Below, piece after piece: positions 49,945 to 58,300 of a stretch of 64,000 bases of DNA. A model generated the notes under the pieces. It did no database searches and was not told the origin of the DNA. It was given only the letters and a program-made list of their open reading frames with translations. The position numbers and the translations under genes were made by a program. This stretch comes from Methylobacterium dankookense (GTDB lineage Bacteria > Pseudomonadota > Alphaproteobacteria > Rhizobiales > Beijerinckiaceae): NCBI RefSeq assembly GCF_902141855.1, contig NZ_CABFVH010000026.1, positions 18,394 to 82,393 of the forward strand. The letters are read 5' to 3'. Within the stretch, counting starts at the first letter, position 1, and each line of letters opens with the position of its first letter.

Positions 49945-50769
49945 ATGAACGGGCGACCCCAGGGCGGAGAGGCCGACTGGCCGGGGCGCGGCCTCCTGTC
50001 CGATCTCGCCACCTGCCTGCGCTTCTACTCGCGCCTGCCGGTGCCGCGCCTGCCCGGCGAGTCCGACCCGCACGCGGTGCCGGATTTCCGCCGCGCACCG
50101 CGGATGCTGCCCGCCGCGGGCCTGATCCTGGCGCTACCGGCCGCCCTGACGCTGCTCATCGCCTGGAAGCTCGGGCTCGGGCCGTTCCTGGCCGCGGGGC
50201 TGGCGCTCGCGGTCGCCGTCCTCGTCACGGGCGCGCTGCACGAGGACGGGCTCGCCGACGTGGCGGACGGCCTCGGCGGCGCCACGCGGGTGCGGCGCCT
50301 GGAGATCATGCGCGACAGCCGCGTGGGCACCTACGGCGCCACCGCCCTCGTCATCACCCTCGCCCTGCGGATGGGGGCGCTCGCCACGCTCCTCGATCGG
50401 GCCGGCGCCGCTGCGGCGGTGGCCCTGGTGCTCGCCGCTTCTCTCTCGCGCGTCGCCGCGCTCGCGCCGATGATGCTGCTCGGCCCGGCCCGGCCCGGGG
50501 GGCTCGGCGCCGCGGTCGGCAGCCCTGAGGCGTCGACGCTCTGGGTCGCCCTCGGCCTCGGTGCCGTCCTCGCCGCCCTGGCCTTGCCCTTCGGCCTGCC
50601 GGTCTCAGGCATCCTCGCGATGATCGTGCTGGGCGGGCTTGCGGCCCTCGGCATGACGCGGCTCGCCGCCGAGAAGCTCGGCGGCCAGACCGGCGACGTG
50701 GTCGGCGCCTGCCAGCAGGTCGCGGAGATCGCGGGACTCCTCGGCCTCATCGCCTGCCTGCCGGCTTGA
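49945..50769 (+). CDS. cobS: adenosylcobinamide-GDP ribazoletransferase
   Basis: A 274-residue integral membrane enzyme that joins the lower ligand to adenosylcobinamide-GDP (CobS, also CobV). Opening 'CLRFYSRLPVPR', then 'GALHEDGLADVADGLGG' with the acidic metal site and 'IMRDSRVGTYGATALV', followed by several hydrophobic helices and 'KLGGQTGDVVGACQQVAEI'. It acts directly after CobT. Divergent from cobT. Confidence 0.95.
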   Translation: MNGRPQGGEADWPGRGLLSDLATCLRFYSRLPVPRLPGESDPHAVPDFRRAPRMLPAAGLILALPAALTLLIAWKLGLGPFLAAGLALAVAVLVTGALHEDGLADVADGLGGATRVRRLEIMRDSRVGTYGATALVITLALRMGALATLLDRAGAAAAVALVLAASLSRVAALAPMMLLGPARPGGLGAAVGSPEASTLWVALGLGAVLAALALPFGLPVSGILAMIVLGGLAALGMTRLAAEKLGGQTGDVVGACQQVAEIAGLLGLIACLPA

Positions 50770-50790
50770 TTTGCGGCGCCGGCAGGCCGC

Positions 50791-51027
50791 ATGGATCGGC
50801 CCATGTCCGCCAGCGCCAGCCCCAAGCCGCCCGCCAAGCCGTCCAGCCCCTGCACCAAGGTCTGCGTGCTCGATGCCCGCACGGGTCTGTGCCAGGGCTG
50901 CGGCCGCACCCGCGACGAGATCGCCCTGTGGGGCTCGCTCAGCGAGGCGCAGCGCCTCGCGATCATGGCCGGTCTCGAAGCGCGGCTGCGCGCGGCCTAT
51001 CTACCGCCCGAGGGGACGCGGGCGTGA
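50791..51027 (+). CDS. DUF1289 family protein
   Basis: A 78-residue protein with the DUF1289 signature: four Cys in 'PCTKVCVLD' and 'LCQGCGRT', then 'EIALWGSLSEAQRLAIMAGLEARL'. It probably binds iron-sulfur or zinc. Either ATG 50791 or 50803 could start it. It follows cobS by 21 bases and precedes the aspartic protease by six. Confidence 0.85.
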   Translation: MDRPMSASASPKPPAKPSSPCTKVCVLDARTGLCQGCGRTRDEIALWGSLSEAQRLAIMAGLEARLRAAYLPPEGTRA

Positions 51028-51033
51028 GGTTCG

Positions 51034-51723
51034 ATGCTGTATCTGGTGCTCGGCGCGATCGTGATCGTGGTGGCCGTGCTCGTCGTCAGCGGCGACGGCG
51101 GCTCGATCGGCGGCGTCGAGCCTGATCAGCTCGCCGGGCTCGCCTTCGGCGTCGGCACCCTCGTCCTCGTCACGGCCGGCTACTGGCGCCGCTTCGGCGT
51201 GAATCTCGGCACGAACCTGCGCCACATGCTGATCTGGCTGGCGCTCGGGCTCGCCTGCCTCGTCGGCTACAGCTTTCGCGACGAGATCCAGGGCGTCAGC
51301 TCGCGGATGGTGGGTGCCCTGCGGCCCGGCACCGCCGTGACCGGTGCGGGCGACATCGTCACGATCACGCGGCGGCGCAACGGTGACTTCCGGGTGGAGG
51401 CCGAGGTGAACGGGCAGGTCCAGCCCTTCATCTTCGACACCGGCGCGAGCACCGTGGTCCTCACCGCCGAGGGCGCTGCGGCCCTGGGCATCCGCCCTGC
51501 GGAGTCCGAGTTCTCGACCCGCATCTCCACCGCCAACGGCACGGCCTATGCCGCACCGATCATGATCGACGCGATCACCATCGGGCCGATCACCGAGCGG
51601 CGCGTCTCCGGTCTCGTGGCGCGCTCGGGCATGCTGACCCAGAACCTGCTCGGCCAGAGCTTCCTGACACGCCTGCCCGGCTACGAGGTGCGCGGCGACC
51701 GCCTGATCCTGCGGGGGCGCTGA
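51034..51723 (+). CDS. retropepsin-like membrane aspartic protease (TIGR02281 family)
   Basis: A 229-residue protein with three N-terminal membrane helices (about 2-20, 33-48 and 63-80) and a retroviral-type aspartic protease domain. The active-site loop is 'FIFDTGASTVVLT' near 132, the flap region 'ANGTAYAAPIMIDAITIG', and the end 'LLGQSFLTRLPGYEVRGDRLILR'. These proteases form dimers, here facing the periplasm. Targets in alphaproteobacteria are mostly unknown. Probably co-transcribed with cobS and DUF1289. Confidence 0.9.
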   Translation: MLYLVLGAIVIVVAVLVVSGDGGSIGGVEPDQLAGLAFGVGTLVLVTAGYWRRFGVNLGTNLRHMLIWLALGLACLVGYSFRDEIQGVSSRMVGALRPGTAVTGAGDIVTITRRRNGDFRVEAEVNGQVQPFIFDTGASTVVLTAEGAAALGIRPAESEFSTRISTANGTAYAAPIMIDAITIGPITERRVSGLVARSGMLTQNLLGQSFLTRLPGYEVRGDRLILRGR

Positions 51724-51863
51724 CGGCATCGGGGGCGCCGAGGCGGCCCGACAATCGGGACGCATCCTCGCACGGGTGCGGGTGCCTGCCGGCGCGATGC
51801 GTATATAAGGCGCACCTGAACCCGGAGGGGCGGATCAGCCCCGCGTATCGAGGAGCCGGTGCC

Positions 51864-52679
51864 ATGTCGCAGGTCGTGCAGTCCCGCCGCCTGAGAGCCG
51901 TGGATCTCGCCAAGCGCAAGGCGGCTGGCGAGAAGATCATCGCGCTCACCGCCTACCACGCCCACACCGCCGGCATCCTCGACGCCTATTGCGACTTCAT
52001 CCTCGTGGGCGATTCCCTCGGCATGGTGATGCACGGGATGGAATCGACCCTGCCCGTCACCCTGGAGATGATGATCCTGCAGGCGCAGGCCGTCATCCGC
52101 GGCACGAGCCGGGCGCTCGTCGTGGTCGACATGCCCTTCGGCTCCTACGAGGCGAGCCGCGAGCAGGCCTTCATGAGCGCCGCGCGCATCCTCAAGGAGA
52201 CGGGCGCGGGCGCGGTGAAGCTCGAGGGCGGGGCGCGCTTCGCCGAGACGGTGGCCTTCCTGACCCAGCGCGGCGTGCCGGTGATGGGCCATATCGGCCT
52301 CACGCCCCAGTCCATCAACACGATGGGCGGCTTCCGCGTGCAGGGAAAGGGGCCCGACGGCGAGCGCATCCTCTTGGAGGATGCCCGCGCCATCAGCGAG
52401 GCCGGCGCCTTCGCCATCGTGATGGAGGGCATCGTCGAGCCGGTGGCCCGGGCCATCGCCACCTCGCCCCAGGTGACGGCGGCGACCATCGGCATCGGCG
52501 CCTCCTCCTTCTGCGACGGGCAGATCCTGGTACTGGAGGACATGCTCGGCCTCTCCGAGCGCACGCCGAAATTCGTGAAGCAGTTCGGCTCGCTGCGCGC
52601 CCATATCGAGGCGGCGGTTAAGACCTATGCCGAGGAGGTCCGTGCCGGGCGCTTCCCGGAGGACGCGCACACCTACTGA
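51864..52679 (+). CDS. panB: 3-methyl-2-oxobutanoate hydroxymethyltransferase
   Basis: A 271-residue enzyme that adds a hydroxymethyl group from methylenetetrahydrofolate to ketoisovalerate in pantothenate synthesis. Metal and substrate motifs: 'FILVGDSLGMVMHGM', 'VVVDMPFGSYEAS', 'AVKLEGGARFAETVAFL', 'GVPVMGHIGLTPQSINTMGGF', 'FAIVMEGIVEPVA', 'TIGIGASSFCDGQILVLEDMLG'. panC is not adjacent. A TATATAAG at 51802-51809 may be part of its promoter. Confidence 0.96.
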   Translation: MSQVVQSRRLRAVDLAKRKAAGEKIIALTAYHAHTAGILDAYCDFILVGDSLGMVMHGMESTLPVTLEMMILQAQAVIRGTSRALVVVDMPFGSYEASREQAFMSAARILKETGAGAVKLEGGARFAETVAFLTQRGVPVMGHIGLTPQSINTMGGFRVQGKGPDGERILLEDARAISEAGAFAIVMEGIVEPVARAIATSPQVTAATIGIGASSFCDGQILVLEDMLGLSERTPKFVKQFGSLRAHIEAAVKTYAEEVRAGRFPEDAHTY

Positions 52680-52691
52680 TCCGCCGAGGGT

Positions 52692-53687
52692 TTACGCCCT
52701 GCGTGAGGGCGTGACCCGCAGGCCCGGCGCGGGGCGCTCCAGCAGCACCTCGCGGCGGAAGCGCACGAGCTTGGCCGGCCGGCCGGCCGTGCCGCTGGTG
52801 ACGGCCTCCGTCTCCTCGACGAGCCCCTGCTGCGCCACCAGGCGGCGGAAGTTCTGCTTGTGGAGCTGCGCGCCCGAGAGCGCCTCGACGGTGCGCTGGA
52901 GCTGGAGCAGGGTGAATTCCGGCGGCATCAGCTCGAACACCACCGGGCGGTACTTGATCTTGCCGCGCATGCGCCCGATCGCGGTGGCGAGCACCCGGCG
53001 ATGGTCGAAGGCCATCGGCACGCCGGTCGGATCGCCCGGCAGGCTGCGGCCGGCATTGCCCTGCGCCTCGGGGATCAGCCCGGCCTCGAACAGAAGCTCG
53101 TAGCGCTCCAGCACGCGCTCGTCGTTCCAGGTGCCGCCGTTCAGTCCGAAGGTCAGGCCGAGCCGGTCCGCGCGCAGGCGCCGCAGCTTCGCGTCCTCGG
53201 GCTCGGCCGCCCAGGCCTCGAGCCGCGGCAGGATCGCGTCGAGCTGCGGCGGGCGGCCCTGGCGGAAATCCTCGTAGGGCAGGTAGCGGTACCAGTTCTG
53301 CCAGGCGGCCTCGGCGAGACCGGCCGACCGCTCCTCGCGCACCAGCGCCAGATAGGCCACCGAGAGCGAGTGCGCGCCGGCCCGGCCCTCGCCCGAGCGG
53401 TCGCGGTCGCCGAAGGTGTAGAGCTGCTCCACGTAGCCGAGGCGCTGGTGGGTCTGGCGCTCCACCCAGGCGCGCAGGCCGCGCTCCAGCGTGGCGTGTT
53501 CGGAGACGAGGGGGCCGGCGGGCAGCCCGTCGCCCCGCCCCGCGGCCTGGCCCGGGACCCGCACGGTGAGGGCGCGGGGCTCGCCCTCCATCGCCGCGAC
53601 GATGACCGCGACGAGGCCGACGGAGGAGGCGTCGGCGGCCCGGTCGCCCGCCTCTTCCGCGCGCGCCTGCGTCTCTGTCGAATCCAC
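52692..53687 (-). CDS. nadQ: Nudix-related NAD metabolism regulator (NadQ/NrtR-like)
   Basis: A 331-residue protein. The N-terminal two thirds look like a Nudix-type sensor domain without a standard Nudix box ('LVAVIVAAMEGEPRALTV', 'LGYVEQLYTFGDRDR', 'LSVAYLALVREE'). The C-terminal part is a winged helix ('MPPEFTLLQLQRTVEALSGAQLHKQNFRRLVAQQGLV', then 'TAGRPAKLVRFRREVL') as in NrtR-type regulators. The long form corresponds to COG4111/NadQ, which controls nadABC in Rhizobiales. nad genes are not in the window. I start at GTG 53687; the frame further upstream runs through a tandem repeat and is not coding-like. Convergent with panB. Confidence 0.83.
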   Translation of the reverse strand: MDSTETQARAEEAGDRAADASSVGLVAVIVAAMEGEPRALTVRVPGQAAGRGDGLPAGPLVSEHATLERGLRAWVERQTHQRLGYVEQLYTFGDRDRSGEGRAGAHSLSVAYLALVREERSAGLAEAAWQNWYRYLPYEDFRQGRPPQLDAILPRLEAWAAEPEDAKLRRLRADRLGLTFGLNGGTWNDERVLERYELLFEAGLIPEAQGNAGRSLPGDPTGVPMAFDHRRVLATAIGRMRGKIKYRPVVFELMPPEFTLLQLQRTVEALSGAQLHKQNFRRLVAQQGLVEETEAVTSGTAGRPAKLVRFRREVLLERPAPGLRVTPSRRA

Positions 53688-53806
53688 CCTGGGCCTGCTC
53701 GCGGTGCCGCCTGGACGCGAACGACGCGCCCCCGGATCTGCTTTAGCCGCAGATCGGGCCGCCCGGTCAACAAAGCAGGCCTGCGCCATCCAACGCTTTG
53801 CCGGCA

Positions 53807-53914
53807 CAGGCTTGTCGGGCTGCCGCAGGCTTGTCGGGCCGCCGCAGGCTTGTCGGGCTGCCGCAGGCTTGCCGAGCTGCCGCAGGCTTGCCGAGAGCTG
53901 CCGCAGGCTTGCCA
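53807..53914 (+). repeat. 19-bp tandem repeat
   Basis: Six units with core GCCGCAGGCTTGYCGRGCT start at 53807, 53826, 53845, 53864, 53883 and 53904, all 19 bases apart except the last step of 21. Units differ by single bases (T or C in 'TTGTCGG' versus 'TTGCCGA'). It lies in the 311-base gap (53688-53998) between the divergent nadQ and thiE genes, which otherwise shows no gene. Multiples of 19 rule out a coding in-frame repeat; copy number may vary between strains. Confidence 0.9.
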
Positions 53915-53998
53915 ACGGCCCGGAGGCGAACCAAACCCGCACGGGATGGACGATCGGAGGGATCGAGGCATGCGGACGTTCGAAGCCCGGAGGCGTGC

Positions 53999-54688
53999 AT
54001 GAGCCGCTCGGCCTGTCCGGTGGACCTGCGCCTCTACGGATTGCTCGATGTCGGCGTCTGCGGGACCGACGGCGCGCGGCTCGCCGCCATGGCGGCCGAG
54101 GCGGTGGCCGGCGGCTGCACCCTGCTGCAATACCGCGAGAAGGACATCGCCGACGCGCGTGCCGCGCTCGAGCGCATCCGTGCGATCCATCAGGCGGTCG
54201 CCGGCCGCGCGCCGCTCCTCGTCAACGATCGCGTGGACCTCGCCCTGGCGGCCGGCGTCGAGGGCGTGCATCTCGGCCAGAGCGATCTGCATCCGGCCGA
54301 TGCACGCCGGCTTCTCGGCGATGGCGCGATCATCGGCCTCACCCTGAAGACCGGCACCCAGGCCGACGAGCTCTACCGGCTGCCCGTGGATTATGCCTGC
54401 ATCGGCGGCGTCTTCGCCACGACGAGCAAGGACAACCCGGATCCGCCGGTCGGGCTCGACGGGCTGAACCGCATCGTCTTCCGGGCGCGGCTGGCCCGCG
54501 GCGCCGACCTGCCGCTCGGCGCCATCGCCGGGATCGATTCGAGCAACGTCGCCGCGGTGATCGCGGCGGGCGCGGACGGCGTCGCGGTGATCCGCGCCCT
54601 GTTCGGGGCCGAATCGGTCGAGGGCCGGGCGCGCGACCTGCGGGCGCGGATCGACGCGGCGCTCGGCGAGCGCGGGGCCAGGCCGTGA
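53999..54688 (+). CDS. thiE: thiamine phosphate synthase
   Basis: A 229-residue TIM-barrel enzyme that joins the thiazole and pyrimidine halves of thiamine. Motifs: 'LLQYREKDIADARA', 'APLLVNDRVDLALAAGVEGVHLGQSDL' (metal-binding Asp), 'GLTLKTGTQADE', 'YACIGGVFATTSKDNP' and 'LGAIAGIDSSNVAAVIAAGADGVAVIRALF'. GGAGG at 53988-53992 fixes the ATG at 53999. It overlaps thiD by four bases. No TPP riboswitch seen upstream; the tandem repeat occupies the leader. Confidence 0.95.
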   Translation: MSRSACPVDLRLYGLLDVGVCGTDGARLAAMAAEAVAGGCTLLQYREKDIADARAALERIRAIHQAVAGRAPLLVNDRVDLALAAGVEGVHLGQSDLHPADARRLLGDGAIIGLTLKTGTQADELYRLPVDYACIGGVFATTSKDNPDPPVGLDGLNRIVFRARLARGADLPLGAIAGIDSSNVAAVIAAGADGVAVIRALFGAESVEGRARDLRARIDAALGERGARP

Positions 54689-55482
54689 TCGCGCTCACCA
54701 TCGCGGGCTCGGATTCGGGCGGCGGTGCCGGCATCCAGGCCGACCTCAAGACCTTCTCGGCGCTCGGCGTCTACGGCGCCAGCGCGATCACGGCGCTGAC
54801 CGCCCAGAACACGCGCGGCGTCCAGGGGATCCACGACGTGCCGCCGGCCTTCGTCGCGGCCCAGTGCGACAGCGTCTTCTCCGATCTCGCGGTGCGGGCC
54901 GTGAAGATCGGCATGCTCGGGCGCGCGCCGGTGATCGAGGCGGTGGCCGACGCCCTCGACCGGCACGCACAGGGCATCCCGGTGGTGCTCGATCCGGTGA
55001 TGGTGGCCACCAGCGGCGACCGCCTCCTCGACGACGCGGCCGTCTCGGCCCTGCGCGGGCGCCTGATGCGGCGGGCCGACCTGATCACCCCCAATCTGCC
55101 CGAGGCCGCCGCCCTGCTCGGCGAGCCGGTGGCCGCGGACGTGGACGAGGCGGAGGCGCAGGGGCGCCGCCTGCTCGCGCTCGGCGCCCGCGCCGTGCTG
55201 GTCAAGGGCGGCCACGGCGCCGAGGCCGAGAGCGTCGACGTGCTGGTCACGCCCGGCGGCGCCCGGCGCCTCGCCGCGCCGCGGGTGACGACCCGCAACA
55301 CCCATGGGACCGGCTGCACCCTGTCGGCCGCGATCGCGGCGGAATTGGCGAAGGGCGCGAGCCTCGCGGAGGCCGTGGAGCAGGGCAAGCTCTACGTCAG
55401 CGGCGCCATCGCCGCCGCGGACCGGCTGAGCATCGGCCACAGCCACGGCCCGGTCCACCACTTCTTCCGCCAATGGGGCTGA
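54685..55482 (+). CDS. thiD: hydroxymethylpyrimidine/phosphomethylpyrimidine kinase
   Basis: A 265-residue ribokinase-fold kinase that phosphorylates HMP and HMP-P for ThiE. 'IALTIAGSDSGGGAGIQADLKTFSALGVYGASAITALTAQNT' is nearly invariant in ThiD; 'VVLDPVMVATSGDRLL', 'LITPNLPEAAALLG', 'AVLVKGGH' and the catalytic 'NTHGTGCTLSAAIAAELAKG' follow. GTG start at 54685 overlaps the thiE stop (GTGA), so translation is coupled. Confidence 0.96.
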   Translation: MIALTIAGSDSGGGAGIQADLKTFSALGVYGASAITALTAQNTRGVQGIHDVPPAFVAAQCDSVFSDLAVRAVKIGMLGRAPVIEAVADALDRHAQGIPVVLDPVMVATSGDRLLDDAAVSALRGRLMRRADLITPNLPEAAALLGEPVAADVDEAEAQGRRLLALGARAVLVKGGHGAEAESVDVLVTPGGARRLAAPRVTTRNTHGTGCTLSAAIAAELAKGASLAEAVEQGKLYVSGAIAAADRLSIGHSHGPVHHFFRQWG

Positions 55483-55538
55483 CGAATCCCACCGGATGCT
55501 TGCGCGGGCCCTGGATTTGCGTTTGAAGGAGCGTACGT

Positions 55539-55558
55539 TCGTTCGGATAACGGAACGA
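55539..55558. promoter_or_regulatory. inverted repeat before the XRE-cupin gene
   Basis: TCGTTC and GAACGA are perfect 6-base arms around GGATAACG, 20 bases before the ATG. The position, close to the expected transcription start, suggests an autoregulatory operator for the XRE regulator. Confidence 0.5.
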
Positions 55559-55578
55559 TTTTCAGGCACGGCGGCACG

Positions 55579-56208
55579 ATGCAGGACCAGGCGGAACGGA
55601 TCGAGCGCGGGCGCGGCCGCGACCTCCTGACCGGCGCGCAGGCCCTGTCGGGACAGCTCGGCAAGACCATCCAGCGGCTGCGCAAGGCCTACAACCTCTC
55701 GCTCTCGGAACTCGCCGAGCAGTCGGGCGTGGCCAAGTCGATCATCAGCCAGATCGAGCGCAACGAGACCAACCCGACGCTGGCCACGATCTGGCGGCTC
55801 TCCCAGGCCCTCGACGTCTCGATCGAGCGGGTGCTCGCGGCCAACGACGAGGAGCCCTTCATCGAGAAGACCTCCCGCGCCGACACGCCGATCCTCCTCT
55901 CCGAGGACGGCAAGGTGCGGCTCGCCATCATCGGCTGGGTCAAGACCATCGAGTGGCTGCAATGGTACGACGTCTCGGCCGATCCGGGCGGGGTGCTCGA
56001 TTCCGATCCGCACCAGCGCGGCTCGGTGGAGTCGCTCTCGGTGCATGAGGGGATCTTCGAGGTCGAGGTCGGCGGCGTCGTGCAGGTGGGGCGCGCGGGC
56101 GAGACCCTGCGCTACCGCTGCGACCGGCCCCACACCGTGCGCTGCATCGGCAAGGAGGCCGGCCGGGCCACCATGGTGGTGATCATGAAGGCGGCGGTGA
56201 TGGAGTAG
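55579..56208 (+). CDS. XRE family regulator with cupin domain
   Basis: A 209-residue protein with an N-terminal XRE helix-turn-helix (about 28-85; 'LGKTIQRLRKAYNLSLSELAEQSGVAKSIISQIERNETNPTLATIWRLSQAL') and a C-terminal cupin barrel (about 130-205) that would bind a small ligand. The pattern resembles E. coli SutR/PuuR types. Target genes cannot be told; thiED lie upstream on the same strand and an Mla operon is convergent downstream. An inverted repeat lies directly upstream. Confidence 0.9.
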   Translation: MQDQAERIERGRGRDLLTGAQALSGQLGKTIQRLRKAYNLSLSELAEQSGVAKSIISQIERNETNPTLATIWRLSQALDVSIERVLAANDEEPFIEKTSRADTPILLSEDGKVRLAIIGWVKTIEWLQWYDVSADPGGVLDSDPHQRGSVESLSVHEGIFEVEVGGVVQVGRAGETLRYRCDRPHTVRCIGKEAGRATMVVIMKAAVME

Positions 56209-56224
56209 CGCGCGAGAGCGCTCC

Positions 56225-56319
56225 TAAGTCGAAGTGGATGCTGGTTCGGCGAACGAGAGCGCGTCGAAACAAGGGCTTAGAGCCGTGCCCCGTCGCAACG
56301 CGGTCGGGAACGGCTCTAA
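56225..56319 (-). repeat. GAGCCGTTCC dispersed repeat, copy 2 (inverted)
   Basis: Read on the minus strand it begins TTAGAGCCGTTCCCGA at 56319 and continues through 'GTTTCGACGCG' and 'TCTCGTTCG', parallel to 36750-36850. The stem is AGAGCCGT/ACGGCTCT. It lies between the convergent XRE-cupin and lipoprotein genes, where it may end transcription from both sides. Confidence 0.75.
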
Positions 56320-56327
56320 CTGCGCGC

Positions 56328-56912
56328 TCACCGTCCTGAGTTCACCCAGCGGACCATGTCGCCGAGCACGGTGGCGAGCGCCGCGTCGAGGGCGACCGCG
56401 CCGTTGCCCGCATCCACCGCCTTCACGGGCACGCGGGCGGTGAAGACCCGCGCGGCCACGACCCGACCGGTCCCTTCCGCAATGAGCTTGGCCGAGAGGT
56501 CGACCACCGCCTCGCCGCTGCCGGCCGCGATGTCGAAGGCGCGGATCTCGCTGATCAGCTGGTAGTCGGACAGGATCTTGTCGCCCGGCCGGCTGACCGA
56601 GCGGAGCCGCCCCGAATTCTCCAGGCTCTGGATCAGCCGGGTCTGGACCAGGCGCGGCAGGCGGTCGGCCCATTGGCCGCCGCCGAGGAAGGACAGCGAG
56701 CCGCCCTGCTCGCGCACGATGATCCGATCCGACTCGAAGGGCTGGATGCCGACGGGCTCCGCCACCACGATCGCGCGGCCGGCCGCGACCGCGCGGCCCG
56801 AGGGGGGCAGGGCGGCGAGGTCGAAGGTCAGCGGTGCGCCGCCGCCGCCGCATCCGCCGAGGGCGGGCGCGAGCAGGGCGACGAGCGCGAGGGCCGGGAC
56901 GGTCTGGTTCAT
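56328..56912 (-). CDS. ABC-type transport auxiliary lipoprotein (PqiC/MlaD-partner type)
   Basis: A 194-residue lipoprotein: signal peptide 'MNQTVPALALVALLAPALGG' with Cys21, then a fold typical of the ABC_trans_aux family ('AIVVAEPVGIQPFESDRIIVR', 'GGGQWADRLPRLVQTRLIQSLENSGRL', 'DYQLISEIRAFDI'). It would sit on the inner face of the outer membrane and receive lipid from the MCE protein encoded upstream. Last gene of the Mla-type run, 199 bases after mlaD. Confidence 0.88.
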   Translation of the reverse strand: MNQTVPALALVALLAPALGGCGGGGAPLTFDLAALPPSGRAVAAGRAIVVAEPVGIQPFESDRIIVREQGGSLSFLGGGQWADRLPRLVQTRLIQSLENSGRLRSVSRPGDKILSDYQLISEIRAFDIAAGSGEAVVDLSAKLIAEGTGRVVAARVFTARVPVKAVDAGNGAVALDAALATVLGDMVRWVNSGR

Positions 56913-57111
56913 ACGGTCAACCTGCTGGGCGCCGGACGGGCCGGTGCCGTGACGTGCATCTCGCGAGGCTCCCGACCGGCGGGAGACGCCCCTCCGGCCG
57001 CGGACGGCGCCGCTGGAGTTCTGCGAGAGGCACTAAGCTGCGCCGTAGAAACTACGCAAGGAGCCGTCCCGTGCCGTGCGGCGAGGCACATACTCCCAGG
57101 AAAAGTCGGCT

Positions 57112-58194
57112 CTAGCGGCCACCGTTGTATTCCGGCAACGACGGCTTGCCGCCGAAGATCACCTGCGAGGGGTCGCGCTCCAGGTTCTTCACGGTGCGGT
57201 TCAGGGTGTTGAGCGTGCGCTGGCCGTCGGTGGAGAGCGCCTCGACCTCGCGGCGGCCGCTGCCCGAGAGCCGGTTGAAGCTCGTGGCGATGTTGGCCGT
57301 GCGCTTGTCGAGGTTCTCCGAGAGGGTGCGGAAGGCGCGGCCCGCGTCGCGCACCGAGATCGCGGCCTCGCGCACCTCGGTGAAGGTCGAGGAGCCCTGC
57401 TCGCCCGAGGCCGAGCCGAGGAAGCCCTCGGCGCCCTTCAGCACGCCGTCGATGCGGTCGGCCGAGGCGCTGAGCTTTCCGGCCAGCGCGCGGGCATCGT
57501 GCAGGCCGGCCTCGATGTCGGGGCTGGCATTGGCGAGGGCGCCGGAGAAGCGGTCGGCATTGGCGATCACCCGGTTGAGGCGCTCGCCGTCGACGGATTT
57601 CACGAGGCCGGCGATCGAGGGCCCGGCATCGGCCAGCGTCTTCGAGAAGGACTCGACGTTGGCGAGCGTCCGGTTGATCGCGCCTTCATTGCCCGCCACC
57701 ACCTTGTCGAGGCGCTGCAGCACGTCGTCGGCGCGCTGGGCGATCTGCTTGGCCGCCGCCATCATGTCCTGGATGTCGGAGGAATCGGCGAAGATCGTCG
57801 GCATCTCGCCGCCGGAGCCGGCCTTCAGCGGCGGCGCGTCGGCGTTGCCGCCCGACAGCGCGATCACCGAGACGCCGGTGAGCATGGCCGAGTCGAGGCG
57901 CGCGCGGGTATCGGCGCGCAAGGGCGTCGAGGGCTCGACCTTGATGAGGGCGATCACGCGCCGCGGATCCTGCGGCAGCAGGCTCACCTCCGAGACCTCG
58001 CCGACCTTGATGCCGTTGAAGGTCACGCTCGAGCCGCGCGACAGGCCGCCGACGCTGCCCGAGAACACGATCCGCACGGCCTGGGCGACCTGCCGGGACG
58101 AGCCGCCCGAGAGCCAGAGCACGAAGCCGAAGCCGACCAGGATCACCGCGACGGTGAAGGCGCCGATGAGGGCGTAGTTCGCACGCGTCTCCAT
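57112..58194 (-). CDS. mlaD: MCE-domain lipid-binding protein (MlaD-like)
   Basis: A 360-residue protein with one N-terminal membrane helix ('YALIGAFTVAVILVGFGFVLWL') and an MCE domain at about 38-115 ('VRIVFSGSVGGLSRGSSVTFNGIKVGEVSEVSL', 'LTGVSVIALSGG'). A long helical, coiled-coil-like C-terminal region (about 140-340) would extend into the periplasm. MCE proteins form hexamers that carry phospholipid between membranes. Longer than E. coli MlaD (183) and more like PqiB/Ttg2-type forms with long tails. Third gene of the operon; 106 bases after mlaF. Confidence 0.92.
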   Translation of the reverse strand: METRANYALIGAFTVAVILVGFGFVLWLSGGSSRQVAQAVRIVFSGSVGGLSRGSSVTFNGIKVGEVSEVSLLPQDPRRVIALIKVEPSTPLRADTRARLDSAMLTGVSVIALSGGNADAPPLKAGSGGEMPTIFADSSDIQDMMAAAKQIAQRADDVLQRLDKVVAGNEGAINRTLANVESFSKTLADAGPSIAGLVKSVDGERLNRVIANADRFSGALANASPDIEAGLHDARALAGKLSASADRIDGVLKGAEGFLGSASGEQGSSTFTEVREAAISVRDAGRAFRTLSENLDKRTANIATSFNRLSGSGRREVEALSTDGQRTLNTLNRTVKNLERDPSQVIFGGKPSLPEYNGGR

Positions 58195-58300
58195 GCGTCA
58201 GTCCTTGGCCGGAGCTTGGCGTTTCGCGCGGTGCGGGGCCGCACCCGGCGCGACCCGCATGGGGATGGACACGGGGATGAACACGGGGATACGGGCAGGC

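Noticed and set aside
53688..53998. CRISPR array or TPP riboswitch ahead of thiE
   Set aside because: The repeats are directly adjacent 19-mers without spacers, and no TPP-box was seen.
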